Notes under the pieces: model-generated
Database searches by the model: none
What the model was told of the DNA's origin: nothing
The model's input: the letters and a program-made list of their open reading frames with translations, nothing else
Shown here: positions 63,873 through 64,000 of the stretch, in pieces
Position numbering within the stretch: the stretch's first letter is position 1
Layout: each line of letters opens with the position of its first letter
Source of the DNA: Myxococcota bacterium
GTDB taxonomy: Bacteria > Myxococcota_A > Polyangia > HGW-17
DNA: 64,000 bases
Assembly: GCA_018821305.1 (NCBI GenBank)
Contig: JAHJMN010000105.1
Span: 36,492 to 100,491, forward strand
Direction of reading: 5' to 3'
Made by a program: the position numbers and the translations under genes

Positions 63873-64000
63873 TTTTTAACCTCGGACTGATATTATAATT
63901 GAAAATATACCCTTTACAACAGTAAAAGCTATTTTTTACAATATCAATATCAAAGCAATTGTCAATAATTAGAGATATTTGCAAGTCATCTGTTCCGACA

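Overview
The window reads as a low-GC (roughly 38-40% by eye) chromosomal segment of a Gram-negative, probably anaerobic and motile bacterium. Many predicted outer-membrane-type lipoproteins, a C-terminal-aromatic beta-barrel protein, DUF4215 Cys-rich repeats, FG-GAP repeats, a degenerate-FHA/AgmX-like protein, a Ser/Thr kinase and an orphan SctJ-like ring lipoprotein together suggest a Myxococcota-like or other deltaproteobacterium-related candidate lineage. This is inference from gene content; no rRNA or tRNA gene was found to confirm it. About 53 protein genes are supported. There is no phage, insertion sequence with a transposase, or CRISPR array.

Layout. 1-1.7 kb: start of an rnf operon (rnfA, rnfB; the rest would lie off the left edge). 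2-9 kb: a DUF4215 lipoprotein, a PBP4-type peptidase, a standalone AICAR transformylase, fxsA, an rpoH-like sigma factor, rsmI, then a candidate structured RNA with a near-consensus promoter. 9-21 kb: an RluA-family pseudouridine synthase, a chemoreceptor behind a sigma-28-like promoter, FG-GAP and serine-hydrolase lipoproteins, an AgmX-like protein, ftsW. 21-32 kb: a GlcD/GlcE-type fusion flavoprotein with an FeS partner, murB, a cyclic-2,3-diphosphoglycerate-synthetase-like GTPase, a UPF0173 hydrolase, a 5'-nucleotidase lipoprotein, mtnA. 32-44 kb: a PMT-like membrane glycosyltransferase, an ExbD-like lipoprotein, pyrG, a kinase, an L,D-transpeptidase-like lipoprotein, a tandem-domain ThyX. 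44-48 kb: a tightly overlapped cluster of three CDP-alcohol phosphatidyltransferases with a metallo-beta-lactamase-fold hydrolase and rlpA. 48-54 kb: epmA and efp, a HicB-like protein, an orphan sctJ, a rhomboid protease. 53.8-61.2 kb: a complete V/A-type ATPase operon (E, DUF2764, A, B, D, I, K). 61-64 kb: a hybrid histidine kinase.

How it fits together. Rnf couples ferredoxin/NAD redox chemistry to an ion gradient. The V-type ATPase K subunit keeps all five residues that bind Na+ in Enterococcus hirae NtpK, so the two ends of the window together suggest sodium bioenergetics. Envelope building is the second theme: murB, ftsW, dacB, rlpA, the L,D-transpeptidase-like protein, the phospholipid headgroup cluster, and an alkyl-DHAP-synthase-like flavoprotein that may bear on ether lipids.

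Intergenic DNA is the most unusual part. At least three families of interspersed repeats fill most gaps longer than 100 bases. One is a composite element of about 141 bp with terminal inverted repeats and two hairpins. Its copies differ by paired, compensating base changes, so its folded form appears to be under selection. It also occurs as tandem copies, a one-hairpin copy and an internal-deletion copy, the pattern expected of a MITE/REPIN-like element with no visible transposase.
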